From contig CAWEYW010000007.1 in NCBI GenBank assembly GCA_963813415.1, positions 310,001 through 374,000 on the forward strand: a stretch of DNA of 64,000 nucleotides, written 5' to 3'. Shown in pieces: positions 52,787-61,424 of the stretch. A program made the translations under genes and the position numbers. The notes under the pieces are model-generated. The model saw only the letters and a program-made list of their open reading frames with translations, ran no database searches and was not told where the DNA came from. This DNA comes from CAIWHR01 sp963813415 (GTDB taxonomy: Bacteria > Pseudomonadota > Gammaproteobacteria > Burkholderiales > Casimicrobiaceae). Each line of letters opens with the position of its first letter. Position 1 is the first letter of the stretch.

Positions 52787-52880
52787 GGTTGCTCCGGGGA
52801 TTGGTCGGCGTGAGGTCGGGTCCGCGCCGTACGATGTCATAATCGAAACGCCCGATTCTAACAACCAACATTGGTGACGC

Positions 52881-53723
52881 ATGCTGGTGCATCCGGACTT
52901 CGACCCGATCGCGTTCACCATCGGGCCCTTGCACGTCGGCTCGATGACCCTGGCACTGCCGGTGCGCTGGTACGGGTTGATGTACCTCGTGGGCTTCATC
53001 CTGTTCGTGCTGCTCGGCAAGCTGCGCGCGCGGCAGAACCTGCTGACCGGCTGGCATCCACGCGATGTGGACGACATGCTGTGGTATGGCATCTTCGGCG
53101 TGATCCTCGGCGGCCGGCTCGGGTACGTACTCTTCTACAAGCCGCTGTACTACCTGGACCACCCGCTCGAGGTCTTCCAGGTCTGGACCGGTGGCATGAG
53201 CTTCCACGGCGGCTTCATCGGCGTGCTGATCGCGCTGTGGCTGTTCGCCCGCAGCCGGCGCAAGCGCTGGCTTGCCGTCACGGACTTCGTCGCGCCGCTG
53301 ATTCCGCTCGGGCTCGGTGCCGGGCGCATCGGCAATTTCATCAACGGCGAGCTCTGGGGCCGCGTCACCGACGTGCCCTGGGGAATGGTGTTTCCGCAGG
53401 CCGGGCCGCAGCCGCGGCATCCGTCGCAGATCTACGAGTTCCTGCTGGAAGGCGTGCTGCTCTTCCTGGTCCTCTGGAGCTACACCAGACGCCGGCGTCC
53501 CCTTGGCGCGGCCTCGGGCCTCTTCCTGGTCGGCTACGGCACCTGCCGCTTCATCGCGGAGTTCGCCCGCGAGCCCGACAGCTTTCTCGGCCTGCTCGCG
53601 CTCGGCTGGTCGATGGGGCAGTGGCTGTCATTCCCGATGATCGTCGCCGGCCTGCTCGTGATGCTGTGGGCGTACCAGCGCTCGGCCAAGGCGCAGCCGA
53701 CCGTCATCGATCATCTGAAGTGA
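52881..53723 (+). CDS. lgt: prolipoprotein diacylglyceryl transferase
   Basis: 280-residue inner-membrane enzyme that lipidates the lipobox Cys of prolipoproteins. It has seven predicted segments, the Lgt signature GRIGNFINGELWGR, the conserved HGGFIG loop (MSFHGGFIGVLIALW), and RHPSQIYEFLLEGVLLF near the C-terminus. Divergent from ilvD across about 95 nt. Several lipoproteins in the window are among its probable substrates. Confidence 0.96.
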   Translation: MLVHPDFDPIAFTIGPLHVGSMTLALPVRWYGLMYLVGFILFVLLGKLRARQNLLTGWHPRDVDDMLWYGIFGVILGGRLGYVLFYKPLYYLDHPLEVFQVWTGGMSFHGGFIGVLIALWLFARSRRKRWLAVTDFVAPLIPLGLGAGRIGNFINGELWGRVTDVPWGMVFPQAGPQPRHPSQIYEFLLEGVLLFLVLWSYTRRRRPLGAASGLFLVGYGTCRFIAEFAREPDSFLGLLALGWSMGQWLSFPMIVAGLLVMLWAYQRSAKAQPTVIDHLK

Positions 53724-53778
53724 ATCGCTCCCTCGGCGTGCCGCGAACCGCAGCACCCCGACGCAGCAGCCGGACGCC

Positions 53779-54180
53779 TCAGTCGACGCGCCGGAAGTCG
53801 CCCTCGATCGTGCCGGTCCCCCGCGCGCCGGCGGCGGCGACGGTGTGCCGACCGTAGCCGCGACCGACGTTCAGCGGCAGCGCGAGGAGCAGCAGCGCCA
53901 TCACGTCGCTCACGACGCCCGGGAGCAGAAGCAGCAGGCCGGCCAGCACCTTGCGGCCGCTGTCGACGAGGCCGCGCAGGAGCGACTGGTCGCCCTGCAT
54001 GGCAGCCACCGTCGCCGCCCGGAACCCATCCCGCTCGGCGCGCAGCAGCGAAAACCCCGCGAGCGTGGAGCACGTGAGCCACAACCAGACGGGAATCCCG
54101 CTCCAGTGGGCGACGCGCACCGTCGCATAAAGGTCCGCGATGGGGAAAGCCAGTACAATTCCGAGCAGGACGTAACGCAT
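53779..54180 (-). CDS. fxsA: FxsA family membrane protein
   Basis: 133-residue cytoplasmic-membrane protein with about four hydrophobic segments: MRYVLLGIVLAFPIADLYAT, IPVWLWLTCSTLAGFSLLRAE, and GLVDSGRKVLAGLLLLLPGVVSDVMALLLLALP, whose LLLLPGVVSD is the family signature. In E. coli it relieves exclusion of phage T7 by F plasmid. The start, with GGAG 7-8 nt upstream, overlaps the start codon of cutA on the other strand. Confidence 0.9.
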   Translation of the reverse strand: MRYVLLGIVLAFPIADLYATVRVAHWSGIPVWLWLTCSTLAGFSLLRAERDGFRAATVAAMQGDQSLLRGLVDSGRKVLAGLLLLLPGVVSDVMALLLLALPLNVGRGYGRHTVAAAGARGTGTIEGDFRRVD

Positions 54181-54517
54181 GGAACACTCCTTGGCCGCCG
54201 AGGCGATCCTGGTCCTGACGCAGCTGCCGGATCGCTCCTCGGCCGCAGCACTCGCCCGAGCGCTGGTCGAAGCCAAGGTCGCCGCGTGCGTCAACGTCGG
54301 CGCGCCGGTCGATTCACTCTATCACTGGCGCGGGCAAATCGAAACTGCAACCGAAGTACCGGTCATCATCAAGACGCAGCGGGATCGCTATGCTGCGGTC
54401 GAGGCCGCGATCCAGGCGCGTCATCCGTACGAACTTCCCGAAATCATCGCAGTCCCGATCATCGATGGCCTGGCGCCTTATCTCCAGTGGATTACGGCCG
54501 AGACTTCCGGAACGTGA
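54179..54517 (+). CDS. cutA: divalent cation tolerance protein CutA
   Basis: 112-residue trimeric PII-like protein: LVLTQLPDRSSAAALARALVEAKVAACVNVGAPVDSLYHWRGQIE, then EVPVIIKTQRDRY and HPYELPEIIAVPI. All core motifs are intact. Its ATG shares the CATG at 54178-54181 with the divergent fxsA start. AGGA lies 8 nt upstream, and a -10-like TACAAT (54154-54159) sits inside fxsA. Downstream is a DsbD-type gene, the usual partner. Confidence 0.94.
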   Translation: MEHSLAAEAILVLTQLPDRSSAAALARALVEAKVAACVNVGAPVDSLYHWRGQIETATEVPVIIKTQRDRYAAVEAAIQARHPYELPEIIAVPIIDGLAPYLQWITAETSGT

Positions 54518-54551
54518 AGCAGTTCCCGCGCGGCGCGGTTTTTTAGCCTTT

Positions 54552-55058
54552 GTGCGGCAGCGCGCCGGGGGCGGTGCCTTGGCGGCCGCGTGCGCTCTCG
54601 TCGCTGCCGCAGTTCCGGCGCCAGCGTTGGCGCAGCAGCCCGACCTGCTCGAGAACGAGCGGGCGTTTGCGTTTGCCGCACGCGCCACCGACCCCATGAC
54701 CATCGAGGTGCGGGTCGTGATCGCGCCGGGGTATTACCTCTATCGCGACAAGCTGCGCTTCGACATCCAGCCGGGTGTCGTGCGCGCACCCCCCGTGCTC
54801 CCGCGCGGGGAAATGAAACACGACGAGTTCTTCGGGGACAGCGAGACGTATCGCCGCACGCTCCTGGTGCGGCTCGCTGCCGACGGCATGAAACCGGGCC
54901 AAAGCGTCACCGTCGCGGCGGAGTCGCAAGGTTGCGCGGACCTCGGTGTGTGCTACCCGCCGCAGCGCCAGCAGGTCGTGGTCGGCGTGCCGAAAGCCGG
55001 GGCAGCGGCCGGTGCATTCGTCGAAGCCGCACCCGCGAAGCACGGCTGGTTCCGATGA
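54552..55058 (+). CDS. DsbD alpha-domain protein (stand-alone periplasmic thiol domain)
   Basis: 168 residues from a GTG at 54552: signal peptide ending PAPALAQ, then only the N-terminal domain of DsbD. It reads AFAFAARATDPMTIEVRVVIAPGYYLYRDKLRF and KHDEFFGDSETYRR, with the redox pair in QGCADLGVCYPPQ (Cys103/Cys109 of E. coli DsbD). The eight-segment membrane domain and C-terminal thioredoxin domain of full DsbD are missing; the gene simply stops and a separate TlpA-like gene follows. No frameshifted remnant of the membrane domain is visible. Confidence 0.82.
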   Translation: MRQRAGGGALAAACALVAAAVPAPALAQQPDLLENERAFAFAARATDPMTIEVRVVIAPGYYLYRDKLRFDIQPGVVRAPPVLPRGEMKHDEFFGDSETYRRTLLVRLAADGMKPGQSVTVAAESQGCADLGVCYPPQRQQVVVGVPKAGAAAGAFVEAAPAKHGWFR

Positions 55059-55104
55059 GCAGCACCCGGTTGCGCATTGCGCGGGCATGCGGACGAGGCG
55101 TGCC

Positions 55105-55632
55105 ATGACGAGGCGCCGACTGGCCGTCGTGGCCGGATTCGCCGTCGCGGCAGTGGTTGCGCTCGCCGTGGGTATCGGTGTCGGTCTGCGCCCGGGCACG
55201 GTCACCGCGCCGCCAACCGACACCCTCTTCGCGGTGTCGCTGCCTGACGACGCCGGCCAGCAGCAGTCGCTCGCCCAGTGGCGCGGGAAAGTGCTGATCG
55301 TGAACTTCTGGGCTACGTGGTGTGGACCATGCCGCGACGAGATGCCGCAGTTTGTGCGCGTACAGAACGAACTCGGTGCGCGTGGCGTGCAGTTCATCGG
55401 CATTGCCGTGGACGACGCGGTCAAGGTCCGGCAGTTCGCGCGGGAACTCGGTCTCAACTATCCCGCGCTCATCGGTGGCTTCGGCGCGATGGAACTCTCG
55501 AGGGTCTACGGCAACCAGCTGATGGCGCTGCCGTTCACGCTCGTGATCGACCGAAAGGGACGGATCGTCCACACGCAGCTCGGCCCGCTGCCGGCGGACA
55601 AGCTTCGCGCGCTGATCGGTCCGATTCTCTGA
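55105..55632 (+). CDS. TlpA-like membrane-anchored thioredoxin
   Basis: 175 residues: an N-terminal membrane anchor (LAVVAGFAVAAVVALAVGIGVGL), then a TlpA/ResA-type thioredoxin fold with the active site NFWATWCGPCRDEMP and cis-Pro loop in ALPFTLVIDRKGRIV. It likely reduces or exchanges thiols on the periplasmic side, and with the DsbD alpha domain ahead could form an electron-transfer pair. The start at 55105 was taken; an in-frame ATG 6 codons earlier is possible. Confidence 0.88.
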   Translation: MTRRRLAVVAGFAVAAVVALAVGIGVGLRPGTVTAPPTDTLFAVSLPDDAGQQQSLAQWRGKVLIVNFWATWCGPCRDEMPQFVRVQNELGARGVQFIGIAVDDAVKVRQFARELGLNYPALIGGFGAMELSRVYGNQLMALPFTLVIDRKGRIVHTQLGPLPADKLRALIGPIL

Positions 55633-55871
55633 GCCTACCGCCCGTCCCAAAATCGAGGAGCCGGCGCAACTTCGCCCATCGCTGGACAAGATGGTGGCAA
55701 TTGCGGCAAACTCCCGCAATTCCGCGACTTGGCTTCCCCGATGGCACAACCGAGCGTCACGGCTGCATGGGCAATTACCGCGTGCTGTAGCTCCCCTGAG
55801 GCATGCGCCGCGCCGCCGGTAACGTCGCGCGTACCGGCGCGCAGCGCCCCCCTGCGCTGCCCAGAGTGATC

Positions 55872-56306
<435 letters not shown>

Positions 56307-56380
56307 CCGGTCGTGCACCGGCGCGCTCGCCGATTCTCCGCGGGCGCCGTAACAGCGCTCGCTCACGGCTCGCAACCTTC

Positions 56381-57760
56381 GTGGCTACCCGCAACCCCCA
56401 TCAGCTGTTCGGCAAGGTCCTGATCGCCAATCGCGGCGAGATCGCGCTGCGCGTCCAGCGCGCGTGCCGCGAGCTCGGCATCAAGACGGTGGTGGTGCAT
56501 TCCGAGGCCGACCGCGACGCGAAGTACGTGCGCCTCGCCGACGAGTCCGTGTGCATCGGGCCCGCGTCTTCGACGCAAAGCTACCTCAATATCCCGGCGA
56601 TCATCGCCGCGGCCGAGGTGACCGACGCGCAGGCCATCCACCCTGGGTACGGCTTCCTGTCGGAGAACGCGGACTTTGCCGAAAAAGTCGAGCGCTCGGG
56701 CTTCGTATTCATTGGTCCCAAGCCGGAAACCATCCGCCTGATGGGGGACAAGGTCAGCGCCAAGGCCGCCATGCTGAAGGCCGGCGTGCCGTGCGTGCCA
56801 GGATCGGAGGGGGTGCTGCCCGAGGACCCGAAGGAAATCGTCCGCGTCGCCCGAACGGTCGGCTACCCCGTGATCATCAAGGCAGCCGGAGGCGGCGGCG
56901 GCCGCGGCATGCGCGTCGTGCACACGGAAGCGGCGCTCCTGTCGGCGGTGACGCTCACTCGCGCCGAAGCCGCGGCGGCCTTCGGCAACCCGACGCTGTA
57001 CATGGAGAAGTTCCTCACCAATCCGCGGCACATCGAGATCCAGGTGCTTGCGGACTCGTACAAGGACGCCGTGTACCTGTTCGAGCGGGACTGCTCCATG
57101 CAGCGGCGCCACCAGAAGATCATCGAGGAGGCCCCGGCGCCAGGCATTCCGGTCCGTGCCCTGGCCCGCATCGGCGAACGCTGCGCCGAGGCATGCCGGA
57201 AGATCGGTTATCGCGGTGCCGGAACGTTCGAGTTCCTGTATGAGGACGACGAGTTCTTCTTCATCGAGATGAATACCCGCGTCCAGGTCGAGCATCCGGT
57301 CACCGAGCTCATCACCGGCATCGACATCGTGCAGGAGCAGATCCGGATCGCCTGCGGTCAGAAGCTGCGCTTTCGCCAGCGTGACATCGTGCGAAGGGGG
57401 CACGCGATCGAATGCCGCATCAATGCCGAGGACCCGTACACGTTCGTGCCCTCGCCCGGTCGGATCACCTCCTGGCACGCGCCCGGCGGCCCCGGCATCC
57501 GCGTCGACTCGCATGCCTACCACAACTACTTCGTTCCACCGTACTACGACTCGCTGATCGGCAAGGTGATCGCGTACGGCGATACGCGCGAGCAGGCGAT
57601 CGCCCGCATGCGCGTGGCGCTCTCGGAGATGGTGGTCGAAGGCATCAAGACGAACATCCCGCTGCACCAGGAGCTCCTCTCGGACGAGAAATTCCTCCGC
57701 GGCGGGACCTCCATCCACTACCTCGAGGAGCGTCTGGCCAAGCGCAAGGGCGCCGCCTGA
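56381..57760 (+). CDS. accC: acetyl-CoA carboxylase biotin carboxylase subunit
   Basis: 459-residue ATP-grasp enzyme that carboxylates the biotin of AccB. It reads FGKVLIANRGEIALRVQRAC, then the ATP lid KAAGGGGGRGMRVV, HIEIQVLADS, and EMNTRVQVEHPVTE with the catalytic Glu and Arg. The GTG start gives about 10 extra N-terminal residues compared with the usual M-FDK-type start. PrmA follows after 11 nt. Confidence 0.96.
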   Translation: MATRNPHQLFGKVLIANRGEIALRVQRACRELGIKTVVVHSEADRDAKYVRLADESVCIGPASSTQSYLNIPAIIAAAEVTDAQAIHPGYGFLSENADFAEKVERSGFVFIGPKPETIRLMGDKVSAKAAMLKAGVPCVPGSEGVLPEDPKEIVRVARTVGYPVIIKAAGGGGGRGMRVVHTEAALLSAVTLTRAEAAAAFGNPTLYMEKFLTNPRHIEIQVLADSYKDAVYLFERDCSMQRRHQKIIEEAPAPGIPVRALARIGERCAEACRKIGYRGAGTFEFLYEDDEFFFIEMNTRVQVEHPVTELITGIDIVQEQIRIACGQKLRFRQRDIVRRGHAIECRINAEDPYTFVPSPGRITSWHAPGGPGIRVDSHAYHNYFVPPYYDSLIGKVIAYGDTREQAIARMRVALSEMVVEGIKTNIPLHQELLSDEKFLRGGTSIHYLEERLAKRKGAA

Positions 57761-57771
57761 CGACGCGCGCG

Positions 57772-58665
57772 ATGGGCTACCGCGCCGTGTGCTTCGACAT
57801 CGATGCGCCGAGCGCCGACGCATGGACCGATGCGCTGCTCGACGCGGGCGCGCTGTCGGTGGACCTCGCCGATCCGGATGCCCAAACGGCCCGCGAGGTG
57901 CCGATCTACGGTGAGCCCGGCAGCGAGCCGGCCGGGGCGTGGCCGGTGACGCGCGTGACGGCGCTCTTCCACGACCAATCGTCGCTCGACGCAGCCCTGG
58001 TTGCGGCCGGCATCGCGATGGGCGCGCCGCTGCCGGCGCATGCCGTGGTCGACGTCCCGGACCAGGACTGGGTGCGCGCCACGCAGGCGCAGTTCGGCCC
58101 GATTCGCATCGACGAGCGCCTGTGGATCGTTCCATCGTGGGCGCAGGTGGTCGAGCCCGGCGCAACCAATCTGATCCTCGACCCGGGTCTTGCGTTCGGC
58201 ACGGGCTCGCATCCCACGACCCGGCTGTGCCTCCGGTGGCTCTCCGGAACGCTGCCGGCAGGCGCGACGGTGCTCGACTACGGCTGCGGCTCGGGGATCC
58301 TCGCCATCGCTGCCGCACGCCTCGGCGCGCGGGAAGTGGTCGGCACCGACATCGACCCGCAGGCACTCGCGGCGAGCCGCGACAATGCCGCACGCAACGC
58401 GGTCGACGCCCAGTTCGTGAGTCCGGACCGCCTCGCGCCCGGCCGCACGTTCGACGTCGTCGTCGCCAACATCCTGGCCAATCCGCTGATTGTGCTCGCT
58501 CCCGCGCTGGCGCATCGTGTGGCGGTTGGCGGAAGGCTGCTGCTCTGCGGTGTGCTTGCGACGCAGGCGGCCGAGGTGCAGGAAGCCTACGCGCCGTGGT
58601 TTAGAATCGCGCCCTGGAACGCGGAGGATGGCTGGGTCGCGCTCGAAGGAACGCGCCTCCGCTGA
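57772..58665 (+). CDS. prmA: ribosomal protein L11 methyltransferase
   Basis: 297-residue SAM-dependent enzyme trimethylating ribosomal protein L11. The SAM loop is LDYGCGSGILAIAAARLGA, the acidic residue is in GTDIDPQALA, and the catalytic motif is NILANPL. LILDPGLAFGTGSHPTT is diagnostic for PrmA. It lies in the standard accB-accC-prmA order. Confidence 0.95.
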   Translation: MGYRAVCFDIDAPSADAWTDALLDAGALSVDLADPDAQTAREVPIYGEPGSEPAGAWPVTRVTALFHDQSSLDAALVAAGIAMGAPLPAHAVVDVPDQDWVRATQAQFGPIRIDERLWIVPSWAQVVEPGATNLILDPGLAFGTGSHPTTRLCLRWLSGTLPAGATVLDYGCGSGILAIAAARLGAREVVGTDIDPQALAASRDNAARNAVDAQFVSPDRLAPGRTFDVVVANILANPLIVLAPALAHRVAVGGRLLLCGVLATQAAEVQEAYAPWFRIAPWNAEDGWVALEGTRLR

Positions 58666-58697
58666 TCGCCACGTACTCCGTCCCGCCCCGCCCCGGA

Positions 58698-59534
58698 ATG
58701 CCCGAAGAAAAATACACGCGCTGCCCGGCCTGCAAGACGATCTTCCGGGTGACTCCGCATCAGCTGGCGATCCGCGCCGGCCAGGTGCGGTGTGGTCAAT
58801 GCCAGACGGTGTTCGACGGCAACGCGCAGCTCCTGCCCGTTGCCGCACCCGTTCGCCACAGCGACGACGAGTACGATGAAGCGACCATGGGTCCGGCCAC
58901 CATGACGCTGCGCATGCCGCACGCCTCGCCTGCAGGTCCCGCCGCCGCCGCGCCCGCTGCCGCCGCGCCCGCTGCCGCGACCATCGCCGGGATGGCAGCC
59001 CGGCCCGCGACCTACAACGAGCGTTTCTCGTGGCCGGAGCAGGAGCGCAAGCGGCGCAGCGCGAGCGTGCTGTACGCCGTCGGGGTGCCGCTGCTGGTGC
59101 TGCTCCTGGCCGGGCAGGCCGTCTATCACTTCCGCGACACCGTCGCCGCGCGTTGGCCGGTGATGCGCCCGGCGCTCCTCGGCCTGTGCCGGCTGGCCGG
59201 TTGCGCCATCGAGCCCGTACGCGAGATCGACAGTCTTTCCATCGAGGCATCGGATCTGCAGGCCGACCCGGCTCACCGCGGGCTGCTGGTCTTGACGGCC
59301 ACGCTGCGCAACCGCGCGGGATGGGCGCTCTCGTACCCCTACGTGGAGTTGACCCTGACCGACGCCCGCGATCAGACGGTGGCGCGCCGCGCGCTGCTTC
59401 CCGCCGAGTACGCCGGCGGCACGGTGGACGTGGCGGGGGGAATCCCGGCCAACGGCGAGGTTCCGATCAAGCTCTTCATCGACGCCAGCGCAACGAGCCA
59501 GGCCGGCTACCGGCTGTATCTTTTCTATCCGTAG
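58698..59534 (+). CDS. zinc-ribbon and DUF3426 membrane protein
   Basis: 278 residues. An MJ0042-type zinc ribbon occupies the first 40 residues (CPACKTIF, CGQCQTVFDG). A low-complexity Ala/Pro linker follows, then one membrane segment (VLYAVGVPLLVLLLAGQAVY) near residue 125 and a C-terminal DUF3426 domain (SIEASDLQADPAHRGLLVLTATLRNRAGW, GGIPANGEVPIKLFID). Conserved after prmA in betaproteobacteria; function unknown. The topology puts the ribbon in the cytoplasm and DUF3426 in the periplasm. Confidence 0.88.
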   Translation: MPEEKYTRCPACKTIFRVTPHQLAIRAGQVRCGQCQTVFDGNAQLLPVAAPVRHSDDEYDEATMGPATMTLRMPHASPAGPAAAAPAAAAPAAATIAGMAARPATYNERFSWPEQERKRRSASVLYAVGVPLLVLLLAGQAVYHFRDTVAARWPVMRPALLGLCRLAGCAIEPVREIDSLSIEASDLQADPAHRGLLVLTATLRNRAGWALSYPYVELTLTDARDQTVARRALLPAEYAGGTVDVAGGIPANGEVPIKLFIDASATSQAGYRLYLFYP

Positions 59535-59541
59535 CAATGGT

Positions 59542-59558
59542 TGCACCATAATGATGCC
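59542..59558. promoter_or_regulatory. NtrC-like enhancer site 1 upstream of glnA
   Basis: TGCACCA-TAA-TGATGCC, 12 of 14 half-site positions matching TGCACCA-N3-TGGTGCA. It is 260 nt before the sigma-54 promoter. Confidence 0.6.
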
Positions 59559-59684
59559 GACCTTCCTGCCAGTTTTGTGCTGGCGATTCAAGGGCCTCAC
59601 GAGCCTGCCGCGATGTGGGCGGGGCGAGCGCGCGGACCAAAAGGGCGCGCGCGCCCGGCGAGTCCCCCGGCGGCGGTGTACAGT

Positions 59685-59701
59685 TGCACCACGCTGGACA
59701 A
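59685..59701. promoter_or_regulatory. NtrC-like enhancer site 2 upstream of glnA
   Basis: TGCACCA-CGC-TGGACAA: a perfect left half and a weak right half. About 118 nt before the sigma-54 promoter, a typical enhancer distance. Confidence 0.5.
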
Positions 59702-59802
59702 AGCGACCCGCGCCTCGCACCAATCAAGTGCAGACACCCACGAACGCCGCCTGATCCCTCCCTAAGCCTTTGGCGGTGTTCGGTACTTCGCCTCCCGGAC
59801 AC

Positions 59803-59817
59803 GGGCACGCTTCTCGC
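59803..59817 (+). promoter_or_regulatory. sigma-54 promoter of glnA
   Basis: GGGCACGCTTCTCGC, two differences from TGGCACG-N4-TTGC, with the invariant GG (59804-59805) and GC (59816-59817) at N10 spacing. The predicted start is near 59829, about 47 nt before the glnA ATG. With the NtrC-like sites this implies induction under nitrogen limitation. Confidence 0.7.
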
Positions 59818-59875
59818 TATTCCCGGGCACCCCCCGAAATTTCAGCCAGTGACGGCTTCAACTCAGGAGACAGCA

Positions 59876-61288
59876 ATGACCACCCCCGCCGACGTGCTCA
59901 AGATGCTCAAGGAAAAGGAGGTCAAGTTCGTCGACCTCCGGTTCACGGATACCCGTGGCAAGGAGCAGCACGTCTCGGTGCCGACCAAGCAGTTCGGCAT
60001 GGACAAGTTCGACAACGGTCACGCCTTCGACGGCTCATCGATCGCCGGGTGGAAGGGGATCCAGGCTTCCGACATGCTGCTGATGCCGGACGCGGGCACC
60101 GCCTACATCGACCCATTCATGGACGAGACCACGCTCAACATCACGTGCGACGTGGTCGAGCCGTCGGATGGCAAGGGCTACGAGCGCGATCCCCGGTCGC
60201 TGGCCAAGCGCGCCGAGGCGTATCTCAAGTCGACCGGACTCGGCGATACCGCGTACTTCGGTCCGGAGCCCGAGTTCTTCGTGTTCGATGCCGTGGAGTG
60301 GTCGGTCGACATGTCGGGCAGCTACTGCAAGGTGTTCTCGAGTGAAGCGGCGTGGTCGTCCGCGGAGAAGTTCGAGGGCGGCAACATGGGTCATCGGCCT
60401 TCCGTGAAGGGCGGCTATTTTCCCGTCCCGCCGGTCGATCACCTGCAGGACGTGCGCTCGGCGATGTGCCTGGCGCTCGAGCAGATGGGTGTCGAAGTCG
60501 AGGTGCATCACCACGAGGTCGCCAATGCCGGCCAATGCGAGATCGGGACGAAGTTCGAAACGCTGGTCAAGCGCGCCGACTGGCTGCAGATCCTCAAGTA
60601 CGCGGTGCACAACACCGCGCATGCATATGGCAAGACCGCGACGTTCATGCCGAAGCCCATCGTCGGCGACAACGGCTCGGGCATGCACGTGCACCAGTCG
60701 GTCTGGAAGGATGGCAAGAACCTCTTCGCCGGCGACGGCTATTCCGGATTGTCGGAGCTCGCGCTGTATTACATCGGCGGCGTGATCAAGCATGCGAAGG
60801 CCCTGAACGCGATCACCAATCCCGGGACCAATTCGTACAAGCGGCTGGTGCCGGGCTTCGAGGCGCCGATCAACCTCGCGTACTCGGCACGCAACCGCTC
60901 GGCCGCGATCCGCATTCCCTATGTCACCAACCCCAAGGGCCGACGCATCGAAGTTCGCTTCCCGGATCCCACGGCAAACCCCTATCTCGCGTTCTCGGCG
61001 TTGCTGATGGCGGGGCTCGACGGCATCCAGAACAAGATCCATCCCGGCGACCCGATGGACAAGAACCTGTACGACCTGGAGCCCGAAGAAGCCGCGAAGG
61101 TGCCGCATCCGTGCGCGTCGCTCGACGAGGCCCTCGAGCACCTGGACGGCGACCGCGAGTTCCTCACCCGTGGCGGGGTATTCACCAACGACATGCTCGA
61201 CGGCTACATCGCGCTCAAGATGGAGGAAGTCACGCGTTTTCGCATGACGACGCATCCGGTCGAATACGACATGTACTTCAGTCTGTAA
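59876..61288 (+). CDS. glnA: glutamine synthetase type I
   Basis: 470-residue GSI-beta enzyme joining ammonia and glutamate. FDGSSIAGWKGI, EPEFFVFDAVEW, HHEVANAGQCEIG (metal ligands), NGSGMHVHQSVWKDGKN and the adenylylation site Y399 in NLYDLEPEEAAKV are present, so activity control by GlnE is likely. CAGGAGACAGC precedes the ATG. A longer frame upstream overlaps the promoter and is rejected. Confidence 0.98.
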   Translation: MTTPADVLKMLKEKEVKFVDLRFTDTRGKEQHVSVPTKQFGMDKFDNGHAFDGSSIAGWKGIQASDMLLMPDAGTAYIDPFMDETTLNITCDVVEPSDGKGYERDPRSLAKRAEAYLKSTGLGDTAYFGPEPEFFVFDAVEWSVDMSGSYCKVFSSEAAWSSAEKFEGGNMGHRPSVKGGYFPVPPVDHLQDVRSAMCLALEQMGVEVEVHHHEVANAGQCEIGTKFETLVKRADWLQILKYAVHNTAHAYGKTATFMPKPIVGDNGSGMHVHQSVWKDGKNLFAGDGYSGLSELALYYIGGVIKHAKALNAITNPGTNSYKRLVPGFEAPINLAYSARNRSAAIRIPYVTNPKGRRIEVRFPDPTANPYLAFSALLMAGLDGIQNKIHPGDPMDKNLYDLEPEEAAKVPHPCASLDEALEHLDGDREFLTRGGVFTNDMLDGYIALKMEEVTRFRMTTHPVEYDMYFSL

Positions 61289-61328
61289 GCCGCGCGCCCG
61301 GCGGGCGCGCTCGACAGGGTAAATTGAG

Positions 61329-61358
61329 GGGGCGGGCCCATCCGGGCCGGCCCCTTTT
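61329..61358 (+). terminator. intrinsic terminator after glnA
   Basis: Ten of eleven pairs between GGGGCGGGCCC (61329-61339) and GGGCCGGCCCC (61344-61354), loop ATCC, then TTTT. Confidence 0.88.
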
Positions 61359-61424
61359 GCTGCCGGCGCGACGGCCACCCCCCGCCCGCCTGCAGCGCCG
61401 GCGGATTTTCTCTACACTGCCCCA

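Noticed and set aside
59581..59597. TGGCGATTCAAGGGCC as a sigma-54 promoter for glnA
   Set aside because: The GG-N10-GC spacing fits but the -12 part is poor and it lies between the two NtrC-like sites; the site at 59803-59817 is much closer to consensus.
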